Assembly (NCBI GenBank): GCA_002116315.1
Contig: KZ107838.1
Location: 496,001 to 560,000 of the forward strand
Reading direction: 5' to 3'
Origin: Epicoccum nigrum
Lineage: Eukaryota; Ascomycota; Dothideomycetes; Pleosporales; Didymellaceae
DNA: 64,000 bases
Positions 45,764-56,095 of the stretch are shown here, piece by piece (the stretch's first letter is position 1; the number at the start of each line of letters is the position of its first letter). The notes beneath the pieces were generated by a model that was not told the origin of the DNA, made no database searches, and saw only the letters and a list, made by a program, of their open reading frames with translations. The position numbers and the translations under genes are program-made.

Positions 45764-45775
45764 TTTTTGTTTTTG
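45764..45775 (+). terminator. RNA polymerase III terminator of the tRNA-Gly gene
   Basis: T-runs (TTTTT then TTTTT after one G) about 20 nt after the tRNA end. Confidence 0.7.
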
Positions 45776-46357
45776 TGTGGCTGGTATAGGAGGCCAGCAA
45801 CCTCTCCGCGTCGCCTCGGCAACATTTTGGCGGCTGGGTGTCCCTAGACAAAGAGATCGACCAGTGAAACGTTACACCATGTCACTTTAGAAGGATTCGA
45901 CCAAGAAGAAGAGAAACGAAAAGGGATTGCATGACTGATGAGCTGTGTGTCTATCTTCGGACAATCCTGATTGTCTAGTACCTGCGAAATAAACCCAAAG
46001 TACTCATAACTTTCGCCATTCTTGCAGAGTGCTCAGTGTCCAGTCAGCCGTGGCAAGGTGCTGCGTAGGAGGGTCTACTACCCAATACGTCCTCCCCCAG
46101 AACCGACGCCATTTAGTTTTGGGACAGCTTAACACGCCGCATAGAAGGAAACCCGGGGCACGTGATGTTGGAACATGTATTGAACCGTACCATTCTCACG
46201 ATGGTACATATAACCACCGGGACGCCTTGCTATGCTGCAATGGCTGTCGTATATAATCCTAGCCCTAGGCCGAGTCGCAAGCCTCCATATGCTCACTCTC
46301 GACTTGTTGTGTTGGCTGGTCCATGCCGAGCCCGTATCCTTCCCAAACACACCCTTG
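45776..46357. other. intergenic region between the tRNA gene and SEC11
   Basis: About 580 nt, 3' flank of SEC11. No gene seen. Confidence 0.5.
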
Positions 46358-46970
46358 CTATTCTCTCTGCAAAACCACCATCAAACCCATTATCCCCAGC
46401 ATGACCTGCTTCAGCCATGGGTGCTCGCTCAGCAGGATGGTGACGTATCCGACAAAAGGAATGAAGCCAACCACGCTGCCAATCACGTCCTCCTTGCGGT
46501 TGAGGAAAGATTGGCCCTGGGCGTAGAGCTCGGTATCGTCTGCGAGGTTGTTGTCACCCTTGGTGAGAAGACGGAGGGGCGTTTTGCTATACATGTGTCA
46601 GCTCTGACTTCCTCCTGTAGCATCTCCCTTTTGTGCGCATCCCACAGCACTCTTGTCGTAATAAAATGTCCACTTACTCTCCACCGTACCTCCTCACCAC
46701 CCTGTGCACGATCGGAATATCCTTGCCCTTGACATTGTAGACCACGATCTCGCCAACCTGGGTGTCCAACCCCCGGTTCCACAAGAACAGCAAGTCTCCC
46801 CTCTGGAACGCAGGCTCCATAGACCCAGACAGCACAACTACGATCGGAGAAGGCGAGTCGCTGACCACGGAAAGTCCCTTCCAGAGCATGAAGGCGGTAG
46901 ATAGTACGAGCGCGAAGTTCAGCACTTGTGCGGCGAGTTGCCGGGGCTGCATGCCAGCGACGCCGAGCAT
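46358..46970 (-). CDS. sec11: Signal peptidase complex catalytic subunit SEC11
   Basis: Exons 46970-46678 and 46586-46358 with a 91-nt intron (GTAAGT donor, TGTATAG acceptor, GCTGACA branch); 173 aa. Membrane segment at ~16-34, then 'VVVLSGSMEPAFQRGDLLF' with the catalytic Ser50, 'PIVHRVV' with His89, and 'TKGDNN' with Asp109, as in Sec11 (Ser/His/Asp type, S26B). 'GFIPFVGYVTILLSEHPW' is the conserved C-terminal helix. It cleaves signal peptides in the endoplasmic reticulum. The frame is open upstream for 73 more codons to an ATG at 47189, but that extension is low complexity and lacks family similarity, so I set the start at 46970. Divergent from the PWWP/BTB gene. Confidence 0.93.
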
Positions 46971-47410
46971 GGCTGCGATTTGTGTGGTGACGGAGGTGAG
47001 TTGGGTATTGCGATGCGTCTTGAGGATACGAGCGGTGTCGCGACGGCCGTGGACGTGGACGAGTATACGGCGATCGTTTGACGGCGGTAATGTGTTTGTG
47101 GAGAGTTTGTGGTTTTGCGTTTGAGCTCTGGCTGCTGCTGCTTGTTTGGGTGAGCTTGCTTGATGCCAGATGTCCTTGATTGGCTGCACGCTTAGTCAAC
47201 CTCCGAAGGTACTCCGCTTCCACGATCGTTCATATGCAGCACACTTCACTTATATACTACATCTCGCGGAAGTTGAGTAGACGGTGATCTGACCTGGAGA
47301 TGCCACCTTTATATCAAGTGTCACCTTTTGGAGGTGGGCTCAGTACTGCGCTCTCTCGCCTTCCCCAAGTCATGTCTCAGATACATGCACCTTTACCTTG
47401 ACTTAAGCTT

Positions 47411-47433
47411 CACGTGTCTCCGGAACTATAAAT
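47411..47433 (+). promoter_or_regulatory. E-box and TATA element upstream of the PWWP/BTB gene
   Basis: CACGTG at 47411-47416 and TATAAAT at 47427-47433, about 250 nt before the ATG at 47679. They lie between two divergent genes and could serve either; the TATA orientation fits the plus-strand gene. Confidence 0.3.
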
Positions 47434-47678
47434 CCTAAAGCTACCCAGTTCTTGGCCATTTATCCCTTGCTTACTGCCTTCAATCCTTCTCGTCGTCGTC
47501 TCTCGACAGATCATCTTTGCAACTCATACCTGCAGACTGCGGCTCATTCATTTCCACTGTGACCTCATTCATTTCTTAACAACACAAGGCGAGAGGCCGA
47601 GGCTGCCATCGTTTGGTTTCCTAGTATCTAGCCATACACCGATCGAGTAGCAGACCCAGACAAGCACCCGCCTTGAAG

Positions 47679-49425
47679 ATGATGCAACCGCGTGTCAACT
47701 GTTCACCTGGAGCTCTGGTCCTATACCAAGAGCACCAGTCTAGTCTGCCAGCATGGCCTTCCATTTGTCTGACAGAAGATGTGACGCCGGCCTCGTTTCT
47801 ACGGACGCGACCGTACGGCTTTGATACTATCGTACTGAAGCTTGCTCCCATCTTGAACGTTGAACAGTTGTAAGTCTTTAGTAAGTCACGATTGTGGAAA
47901 TTGCTGATCCGATCAGGCGCTGGGCAAAGACATCTCAGATAATGCCTTTCGACCCGATGAATGCTGATGAGTTTACCAAGCGACGTATACCAGGTCTCCA
48001 GGATGCTTACGCGATTGCCAACGAGAATATCTTATCCGAGTCTGACCTTGACTATTGGAAGGCAATGCTTGCTTCTAGTCTAGACGAAGAGGTGGTGATT
48101 CTTGACGACAGCGACGACAGCGACGATGACGACGATGACGACGATAAGCAGATGCGGTTAGCGATCGAAATGGGAATCATCGACGTTAGCTCTCAGATTC
48201 CCAAGAGCTCTATTCCAGCCACTCGTGCAAAGACACAGGGCGATAACATGCAAGCTAAGACCGCCATAATGCAACCTTTTGACAACAGACTGTCGCTGCC
48301 GACCCGCAGGTCTATTGAGAGGCCGTCAGGGCTCCTAACTCCCTTGACTTCACATCCAAGGAAACCCCATCCATTCGATTACCATCCGCCAATACCAAAG
48401 CGACGGATGTCCTTCTCATCAGAGACTTCAGATGAGGATGCACAGTTACCTTCGCAAAAGAGAAGGCGAAGTCACGTTGCTCGGGATATATGGCATGATG
48501 GTTCTTCCCAAACTTCTCAAGAAGCCTTGCTGAACAATTCTTTTCAAGCGTATTTTGACTCCAACAAGGGCGTGCATGACGAGTTTTCGTCAGAGTATCT
48601 GGGAAGAAGTGTTGAGCCTGCGGCTCGAGGTGACTCCAAAGTGAATGTCACAAAAAAATCGGCAGATGTGAAAAGACAGCTAAACATGGCAGCGGCAGAT
48701 GGAGATGTCATAGAAGGGGACATGTGAGTTTTCTAAAACCTTTAGTTCTCGGTATGCTGACAATGAAAAGTGGCGAGAGCAGCCAATTCGTGCAGGTATT
48801 CGTTGGCCCCGAGGTTGACCCAGCAAGCGACAAACAGATAGATCCTGAGCGCCGCCGATATAAGTTTCAATTGATCAAACACCATATTTGGAATCGTACC
48901 TACTTCCAAGATTCCCTCTCAGCAAAACACTACTTCACACCAACTGGAGAAAATACGTGGGAGTTGACGCACCCTGAGCTTGTCAACATTTCTCCAGAAG
49001 ATTTCTGTTTCGTCGCCGAGTACCTCTCGAATGGTCGTTTTGGCTATGGAGAACCAGAAGACCAGGAGCAGTTTGCCGAATTCTTCGCGCAATGCATGTC
49101 TGCCTGGCAGACCGCCGAACAACTAAAAGCGGACGATCTTCTGAACCACATTGTTGAGAAGATACATGCCATCCATGATATGCGGCACCTTTGGGGTCTT
49201 TGGAACCCCGTGGTGTTCACGTGTTCGATTTACCGAGCTGATCTTGCTCTGGATGCCCACACTGAACTCAAGGCATTGTTCTCGGAGTTTATAGCGGAGT
49301 ACTACCGTGCCTATCTAGCGGATGATCATACAAGCGATGTTCTGTTGACCAGCTTCAGGCAGCTTCCGGAGTTGGAGAAAGATGTTTTGGCGAAGAGGGT
49401 TGATCTACTGGAGCGCCAACTCTAG
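47679..49425 (+). CDS. PWWP-like and BTB/POZ-like domain protein
   Basis: Three exons: 47679-47869, 47917-48723 and 48771-49425, introns of 47 nt each (GTAAGT and GTGAGT donors; GCTGACA branch in the second); 550 aa. Residues ~6-85 resemble a PWWP module: 'PGALVLYQEH', 'LPAWPSICL' and, after the first join, 'LRWAKTSQIMPF'. An acidic Asp run (about 130-145) and basic clusters ('PKRRMS', 'QKRRRSH') suggest a nuclear protein. The last third begins 'QFVQVFVGPEV' and has 'WELTHPELVNISPEDFCFVA' and 'YLSNGRFGY', a BTB/POZ-like fold as in fungal BTB proteins. It is perhaps a chromatin reader that recruits partners through BTB; that role is inference. The first ATG of a tandem pair (47679/47682) was used. 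Confidence 0.75.
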
Positions 49426-49822
49426 TAACAGGGTGATGGAATCGACGGAGGGCATGGCAAGAGACGAAGGCTATTTTACAGTCATTATCGATTGACCAAA
49501 TAGGGCCGGATTACTGCAGGGTTGCAGAAGGTACAGCTATACTCGGCACTTATCCGGAGGAATGAGAGCGGACATGGAGTGCCTTTCGTTTATAGAGGTT
49601 GATGACTCAGCAAGGCGATATTGTCCAGGTTCCAGCGAGGGCTCCTTGAGCGCAAAGATCACTCAAGCCAAGATACCTCATCCAACAGCGTCGATCCGGA
49701 AGGGCATACTCATGTCCAAAGGAGACGATAAAAGTCGTATTCGAATCTATAAAACTTTGCACTCAAAGCCACAGGACTGTAGTGAAGCTCCATCGATCCT
49801 TCTACTTTATCTCATTAACTAT
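49426..49822. other. convergent 3' flanks of the PWWP/BTB and rad9 genes
   Basis: About 400 nt; an open frame (49562-49846) here is not supported by any domain. Confidence 0.5.
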
Positions 49823-51237
49823 CTACCACAAACCCTTAACCTCTGATAACCGCTGCGTTGGTTCAATGACTGTGCCGCTATCCATTGTAATCGTTCTCGA
49901 TATACCAGCGCCATCCCGGAACGTAGGAATTATCGCAGCATCGTGATTGGCGCTCGCATCCCACCCCAGCGTCTCTTCTTTCTCGTAGTCCATCGGTGCC
50001 CATGCGGCGTCTTCCTCTTCTTGCATCCCTGCGTCGTTGTGTGGCACAAACAAACTCTCTTCGTCCTCCGGTTCTGTCTGCGCTTGGACCGCCTGGGACT
50101 GTGACGGTGCTGATGATGGCTGCCGTGAGCCTGGAGTCCTCAAACGACCATTCTGATCGCGCCGTGATGCCGGCTGAACGGGTGGTGGCATTTCCGAGCG
50201 CATGCTACGTGTTTCTGTGCGCTCAGAAGCCGCTGATGAGGCATGTGAGGATTGCCTGCTTGGATGATGGGATGCCACTGTGTGGCGTTGAACTGTAGGC
50301 GTTGGTGTAGGCGGTGCACCGGTATAGTCACCAGATGTCATCAGTGTGAACTCAGCTATAAGGCCATCGCATCCGTATGTAAACTGTAATGGTCGGGTTG
50401 GTTGTGAATAGTAAGCCTTGAGGCTTGTCTTGAGGGTGTCTGTGTGAAGAACGATAGCCTTAAAATCCTTGACACTAATAACAATGTGCAGGCCTGCCTG
50501 CACACTGAAATCCTCAAAGTCGGATGTGTTGACAGCCACGGCAGTAACTAGTGGATGTTTCAAAATCTCCTTACCATCCGAGATCTTTTCGGTGTAGCTC
50601 TTGAAAACGCAGCGTCCGTCCTCTCCAGTGAAGATATCGAGTAACTCAGTCTTAGTGCCAAAGTACTCGATATACTCTCTGATAGCGCCGGAGTGCATAC
50701 TCCAACGGTTCTGCGCTATATTGCGATCGAAGAGGGCATGCATGACGTCCACGGCCTCGTAGGTCAGTTTGTAGGTTTTAGTGACTCCCTGGTTGCACAC
50801 CATCTTGATGATGAATCTGCAGTAGGCCTCGTTGTTCTGATCCTGAAGGCTGACCTCACAGCGCTCGACTGCACCATCTCGACCTAGCGGGTCGTAAAGC
50901 CGCCCTTTGAAGACAGAGAGTAATGCTTTTGTGTACATGCTGCACGTGAAGCGTCCGTCTGCGCCACCGTTGTCCGGAACACATTCATATTCGCTGAAAA
51001 ATTGCTTGCCGTCGAGGGTGACCGCGCAGTATGCTGATTTGGATGAATTGAGAGCGGTGAAAGTGAACTGAGAAGAACATCATGAGAATGCAGTTAAAGG
51101 CATTGAAATTCAAGACAACCCACTCTTTCTCGACGTGCCTCGATGGCGACGGTCTCGCTGAACTTTCCCAGACACACAAGGAGGTCATGAACTTTGGACG
51201 CCGCCTCGGGCGTCAATGTGAAGGTGAGAACAACCAT
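49823..51237 (-). CDS. rad9: DNA damage checkpoint clamp protein Rad9
   Basis: Exons 51237-51124 and 51067-49823, joined at phase 0 over a 56-nt intron (GTGGGT donor, TTAACTG branch, TTCTCAG acceptor); 452 aa. The N-terminal ~270 residues form the PCNA-like Rad9 fold: 'MVVLTFTLTPEAASKVHDLL', the rebuilt 'FTALNSSKSAYCAVTLDGKQ', 'MYTKALLSVFKGR' and 'FGTKTELLDIFTG'. The C-terminal ~180 residues are disordered and Ser/Pro/Gln rich with 'EDEESLFVPHND' and an acidic 'GMQEEEDAAWAPMDYE', the tail that is phosphorylated and binds TopBP1/Rad4-type proteins. Rad9 forms the 9-1-1 clamp with Hus1 and Rad1 at damaged DNA. Divergent from the F-box gene, 177 nt between starts. Confidence 0.93.
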
Positions 51238-51414
51238 GTTTGGTGTTCACGTCGGTTAGGCACCGAAGCTGAGGCGGGAAGATAACTAAACGCGTAGGTG
51301 CTGCCGAAAACGCGCTAGTGTGTGAACATCACGTCAGAGCGCGATCTTGCAGCATCCAGAGCGTTGATGCGACAGCAACAACATCAACACCATTTTCTGG
51401 GACATTGCGTCAAA
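51238..51414. promoter_or_regulatory. Short divergent promoter between rad9 and the F-box/LRR gene
   Basis: 177 nt between opposite ATGs (129 nt if the upstream in-frame ATG at 51367 is used). ACGCGT-like sequence 'taaacgcgtagg' at ~51289 resembles an MCB (MBF-binding) element, which would fit S-phase control of rad9. Functional control is inferred. Confidence 0.35.
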
Positions 51415-53448
51415 ATGGCACCGGCGCTTCCTGATGACATATTGCACGTACTATGTGAGGAGTTGGCGAATCTTCGGCAGTTTGACACACTATTCAACTG
51501 CGCTTGCGCGAGCCGTGTGCTTGCAGTACCCGCACTGACCAATATGTATCGGTGAGTAAAGTGTAACAAAGTCATCTACAGCATGCTGACAACTCAACAG
51601 GTCACACCATGAGGCACCAATTAGAGGCGGCGGGGACGATACTCTTGGTCAGCCACTCGCTCAGAAGCTCTTAATCACCCAACGATGGTCCATCTTATGG
51701 AGATCGATCATTGCTTCTAGTATGGATGCTACACTGTTTCCATATTGTCGCTACATCAAGACCCTCGACTTCCGCGATCTAGGCAATCTATTTGGCGATG
51801 ACCAGTTCCGCAATAAGATTTCAAAGTAAGTCTTGCTTCTCAAAACAAGCTTTATCTGATGATCCCTGCCAGGCAATTCTTCTCGGGTCCTTTGAAGCAA
51901 TTCGAGAGAACAAGGACGTGGAAGAGCGCTTCTGGCAAGAAAATGACCGGTCTGGTAGAAGATGATACTATCGAAGCTATTGGAGAAGGTGGGCTGCCCG
52001 TAATTTACCTTGAGTGCATCGGGTCTTACTTGGATAGCTGTCACACAACACACCCCCATGCTTGAAACGATAAGTGGTGAATGTAAGTATCTCCAGTCTG
52101 AGACTGCCTCATTTACTGATCATCAACAGTAAAATCCGATGCACTCGTTCGATGGATGTCGCGACTGCCCCGTCTACAGAGCCTTGAACTCTTCGACGGC
52201 AAACCTCTCGAAAACCCCTTGGTTCACAAAGCACTTCACGAGTACTGTCCAAATTTCAATGAGCTCATGATATATACATGGGCAACGCCAGATCTTGATG
52301 ATCGCGATCACAAATTCGCAGAATTTCTGAGTACAATGAGAATCAACTCGTTGAGGTCACTTCAGACAATGCACGATATCGGCGCTGATGCAGAGACCTT
52401 TCTAGCCTTGAATCATCACGGGAGCTCACTCGAAGATCTTGGGATGTACACTTCCAACGACTCCTTATCGCATCTATCTATGCTTCAAGGCTGCACGGCC
52501 CTGAAACAGTTGCGCATCGAGGATACCCATGGCACGGTGGACCTTCAAGCAACTCAGAATGATGTCTTCTTGGAGACAATAGCTTGGCTTGGAAGATGCA
52601 AAGATCTACGAAGCATCCGGTTCTCAAATTTTGCTTCGGGAGCTTCGGTCATCACCCCTGTCCTCTTGGAGCATGAGATGCGGTTGGAACATCTTGAAAT
52701 TGACTCGTACATTCTCAAAGATCACAAGACTTTTCATCGAGCGCTGGTTCATCAGCAGGCGAACCTTGTCGAGCTTACTTTGAACGGAGAAACAGAGGGC
52801 ATGTTTCGAGATGATCTAGATATACTCGTCGATTCATTGAAACAGCTGAAGTCGCTGCAGCGTCTTTCACTAACACTGTTGGAAGTATTACGCGACGAGC
52901 ACATCATGACTATATTCCAGGACCTGAAACAGCTCGAAACGATTTATGTCACTGGCCTTGAGCTCAATGATGATATACTGCCCACCTTTGGAGGCTTGCC
53001 CAATTTGAGGGACGTCACACTGTCGGGTATCTCGAAGTTCTCAAAAGACGGTCTCGATGAGTTCATTTCAATGCTTGGTCCGGGTAATCAAGGCATTCGC
53101 GTTACAATCGACCAAGCGGATCCCGAAACCGCGCTGTCCGACAAAGAGCAGACGATGCTGGCTGAACACCTCGCACAGCACGTGGGAGGCACATTCGATT
53201 ACACACTGTACAGAGGTTTGCTTATACCCATCATTCATCCTGATACACAGTCCAAGGCTGATTTTCGAGAACAGATCCATATATCTCGGAATTTGAAGGT
53301 GACTCGGACTGAGTGCACCTCTGGTCATAGCCAAACCTTTTACGTCGCCGTCATGGCGATCATAGTATCACCACAAATCGACAGCTACCCTACCCCGAAC
53401 ATTTACGGACGCAAAGAAGTGGTAAAATTCGCCAATGGTAGAATATAA
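51415..53448 (+). CDS. F-box-like / leucine-rich repeat protein
   Basis: Five exons: 51415-51551, 51601-51825, 51873-51988, 52038-52082 and 52130-53448; introns of 49, 47, 49 and 47 nt; 613 aa. Residues ~4-45 ('LPDDILHVLCEELANLRQFD', 'CACASRVL') are an F-box-like helix bundle. The rest is leucine-rich repeats ('LQSLELFDGKPL', 'LKQLRIED', 'LRSIRFSNF', 'LVELTLNGE', 'LQRLSLTLLE', 'LETIYVTGLEL'). F-box/LRR proteins recruit substrates to SCF ubiquitin ligases; the substrate is unknown. The 45-nt fourth exon (junction 'AVTQHTPMLETISGELKSDA') is set by phase: skipping it or keeping either neighbouring intron breaks the frame. An upstream in-frame ATG at 51367 would add 16 residues. Confidence 0.75.
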
Positions 53449-53725
53449 TGTAGCTGCCCAGACCCAGACGTGTATGTACCATAGAGCTTTCAAGCTGATT
53501 CGCTCAGTAGACAAGCGCACAATGAGTCTTGGCCAAAGGTCCCATGCAGATCAAAGGGGATAATTCAGCTTCCGCGGTATGTTTTGCAACCGTTAAAAGT
53601 TACGGTCGATGACGTGGGCCTTGCCGAGTCTCGGAAAGCGGGGCTCGAAACGATACCTTTTTGTACCTAGAACCTTCACAACCAAACGTCCAAACTTGAG
53701 GCTATCGGTCCAACATTAAGTGTCA
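53449..53725. other. intergenic region before THI20
   Basis: 277 nt, promoter of the thiamine gene. I see no thiamine-pyrophosphate riboswitch core here or in the first introns. Confidence 0.4.
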
Positions 53726-55650
53726 ATGGCTAACTCAAAGCGGATCCTGGTGATCGCCGGCTCAGACAGCTCAGGTGGAGCGTACGTCTCTCTCCGGCTG
53801 TAGATGTGTCACCGATAGTAGCTGACATTATCTCTGCAGTGGCCTCGAAGCTGACCAGAAGGTCATCGCTGCTCATGGATGTTATGCAATGACTGCTACG
53901 ACAGCACTTACAGCACAAAACACCAAGGGCGTACACGATATTCATCACACGCCACCAACCTTTCTTAAAAAGCAGCTAGATGCTGTTTGCGACGATATTG
54001 GAGTTGATGTGGTCAAGACAGGTACTACAATTTATTTAATACAGACAAGACCTGACAGTTCCTGCAGGCATGCTTGCCTCGGCAGAAACTATCGAGATTG
54101 TTGCAGACACATTCCGCCGATACAATGTCACGATGAGTGTCGTTGATCCTGTGCGCAAACCCAACCCAACGCCATCTAGAGGCGTGCAGCATCGCTTGTA
54201 CAATTGCTAATAAAAAATGCGTCAGGTTATGGTCTCAACATCAGGTTCCCACTTGCTTCCGGAGTCTGCTATCTCAACTTTGATCGATAGACTGCTTCCT
54301 TTGACAACCGTGCTTACTCCCAATCTACCCGAAGCTGAGTTACTTCTGAAGATCGCCGGAGTAGAGTTCGAGACTCCCCAGAACGTCGACGATATCATCA
54401 AGATAGCTCAGCGTATCCAGAAATTAGGCCCGCAATATGTATTGCTTAAAGGCGGGCACATGCCATTCACAAAGAGACGGCTCGTAAGCAGGGGCGATGA
54501 GGACAAGGAGATCGTGCTGAACTTCCTGGTCAGCAACGATGACGTAACCATAATGGAGGGTAAATACCTGCGCAGTAAAAACACGCACGGAACAGGCTGT
54601 TCATTGGCTTGTAAGTTTCTCGGTGAATATATCCAAAGATCCGTAGTGTTGACATTCAACAGCCGCTATCGCGTGCAACCTCACGTCTGGTATGTGCATG
54701 GCGAAAGCTGTCGACAAAGCGAATCGCTACGTCGAGGCTGGTATCAGAACTAGCGTCGCCTTGGGCAAAGGCAGTGGGCCGATTAACCACTTCCACTCGA
54801 CATACACGCTGCCTTTCTCTCAGTAAGAGCACCTGTAATCTGCGATGCACGACTTGAAGAATCTAACGGCAAATCTTTAGAGGTGGATTCATACAATACT
54901 TACTCGATCGTGATGATGTTCAGAAGTCGTGGAAAGAGTATACAGAACATGATTTCGTGCAAAAGATGGGCGATGGGTCGCTTCCTGTTGAAAAGTACAA
55001 GTACTATTTGATCCAGGACTATCTATTCTTGGTAAATTTTCCTGTAAAGATTAGCTTAAGTTGATTCTGATAGACTTTTAGGTTCAATTTGCTCGGGCTA
55101 TAGCTCTTGGTGCCTACAAGTCTAGCTCCTTGACCGACATTGGTCGCTCGGTGCAGCAAGTCGTAACCTTACAGGAAGAGATCAAGCTGCATATCGACTT
55201 CTGCAAAGAGCAAGGCTTATCCGTCGAAGATATCGAAAGTCAAGAGGAGGACCAAGCAACAACAGCCTACACCAGGTACGTTCTGGATATCGGGCAGTCT
55301 CAAGACTGGCTGGCGTTGCAAATCGCACTGCTGCCATGTCTCATCGGATATGGGATCATCGCGAAACGACTGTTCGATGATACAAACACTCTAAAAGAGG
55401 GGAGATACTGGACATGGATCCAGCAGTACGTCGACAAAGAGTACGTAGAGGCCATGGCAAGGGGCTCTGCGCTCATTGAAGAGCATGCGGGTAAACAGTC
55501 AGTTGCGCGGCTCGATGAGTTGGCTCAAATCTTTATCCACGCGACGAACGTAAGTGCACACCTCACTCCTGCTGTTCTTGAGCTGACTGGCCTCAGATGG
55601 AAAGAGGATTCTGGGACATGGGTATGCGAGCTGGAGGTGCGGCCCAATGA
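53726..55650 (+). CDS. thi20: Hydroxymethylpyrimidine/phosphomethylpyrimidine kinase fused to thiaminase II (THI20 type)
   Basis: Eight exons: 53726-53781, 53840-54021, 54068-54150, 54226-54610, 54663-54822, 54881-55031, 55082-55549 and 55597-55650; 512 aa, all phases consistent. The first ~275 residues are a ribokinase-type HMP(-P) kinase: 'AGSDSSGGAGLEADQK' (11-26), 'AMTATTALTAQNT', 'VDPVMVSTSG', 'VLTPNLPEAELL' and 'THGTGCSLASAIA' with the anion hole. The rest is a TENA/thiaminase II domain: 'FVQKMGDGSLPVEKYKYYLI', 'DYLFLVQFARA' and 'LLPCLIGYG', whose Cys is the likely nucleophile. It phosphorylates HMP for thiamine synthesis and salvages pyrimidine from degraded thiamine in the cytosol. 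The usual gap between the domains is kept. Length is similar to yeast Thi20 (551). Confidence 0.92.
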
Positions 55651-56095
55651 GCGCCCAATGGAATACTGAACATTATTGTTGGGTCACTACAGCACCTGCA
55701 GTTGCGCCGAGGACGGCGCCAGCGCGGCCATGCTACGTTTGCAGACGTGTTGAGAATGCTGATGCTAACGCTGTTGTACATTGTTCAGTGTGGGTCTTTG
55801 TTGTCGATAGCGTTTCTCACCGGGGTTCGCCCCTTCAAACTTATCGGCGGACCCTGCCCCATCTGGGCGTTAGCAGCGCTTGGCGGTGAGGCAACTTTTG
55901 CCTGCAGATAATTTTTATCGCTCCTCATTACTCTACACCTCACTTTCTTCTGGGTTTTTACGCTGCAGAACTCGCGATCTCTTACTGTCGCATTCTTGCA
56001 CACATCGCATCACTTCAGTTTCAGACGAAACACGACACTCTCTATCGCTGAGACTTCCATCCCTTCCATCGGTCCCTACTGAACACTCGACAAAC
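55651..56095. other. intergenic region between THI20 and DBP2
   Basis: 445 nt; promoter and C/T-rich leader of DBP2. An open frame here is a shadow. Confidence 0.5.
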
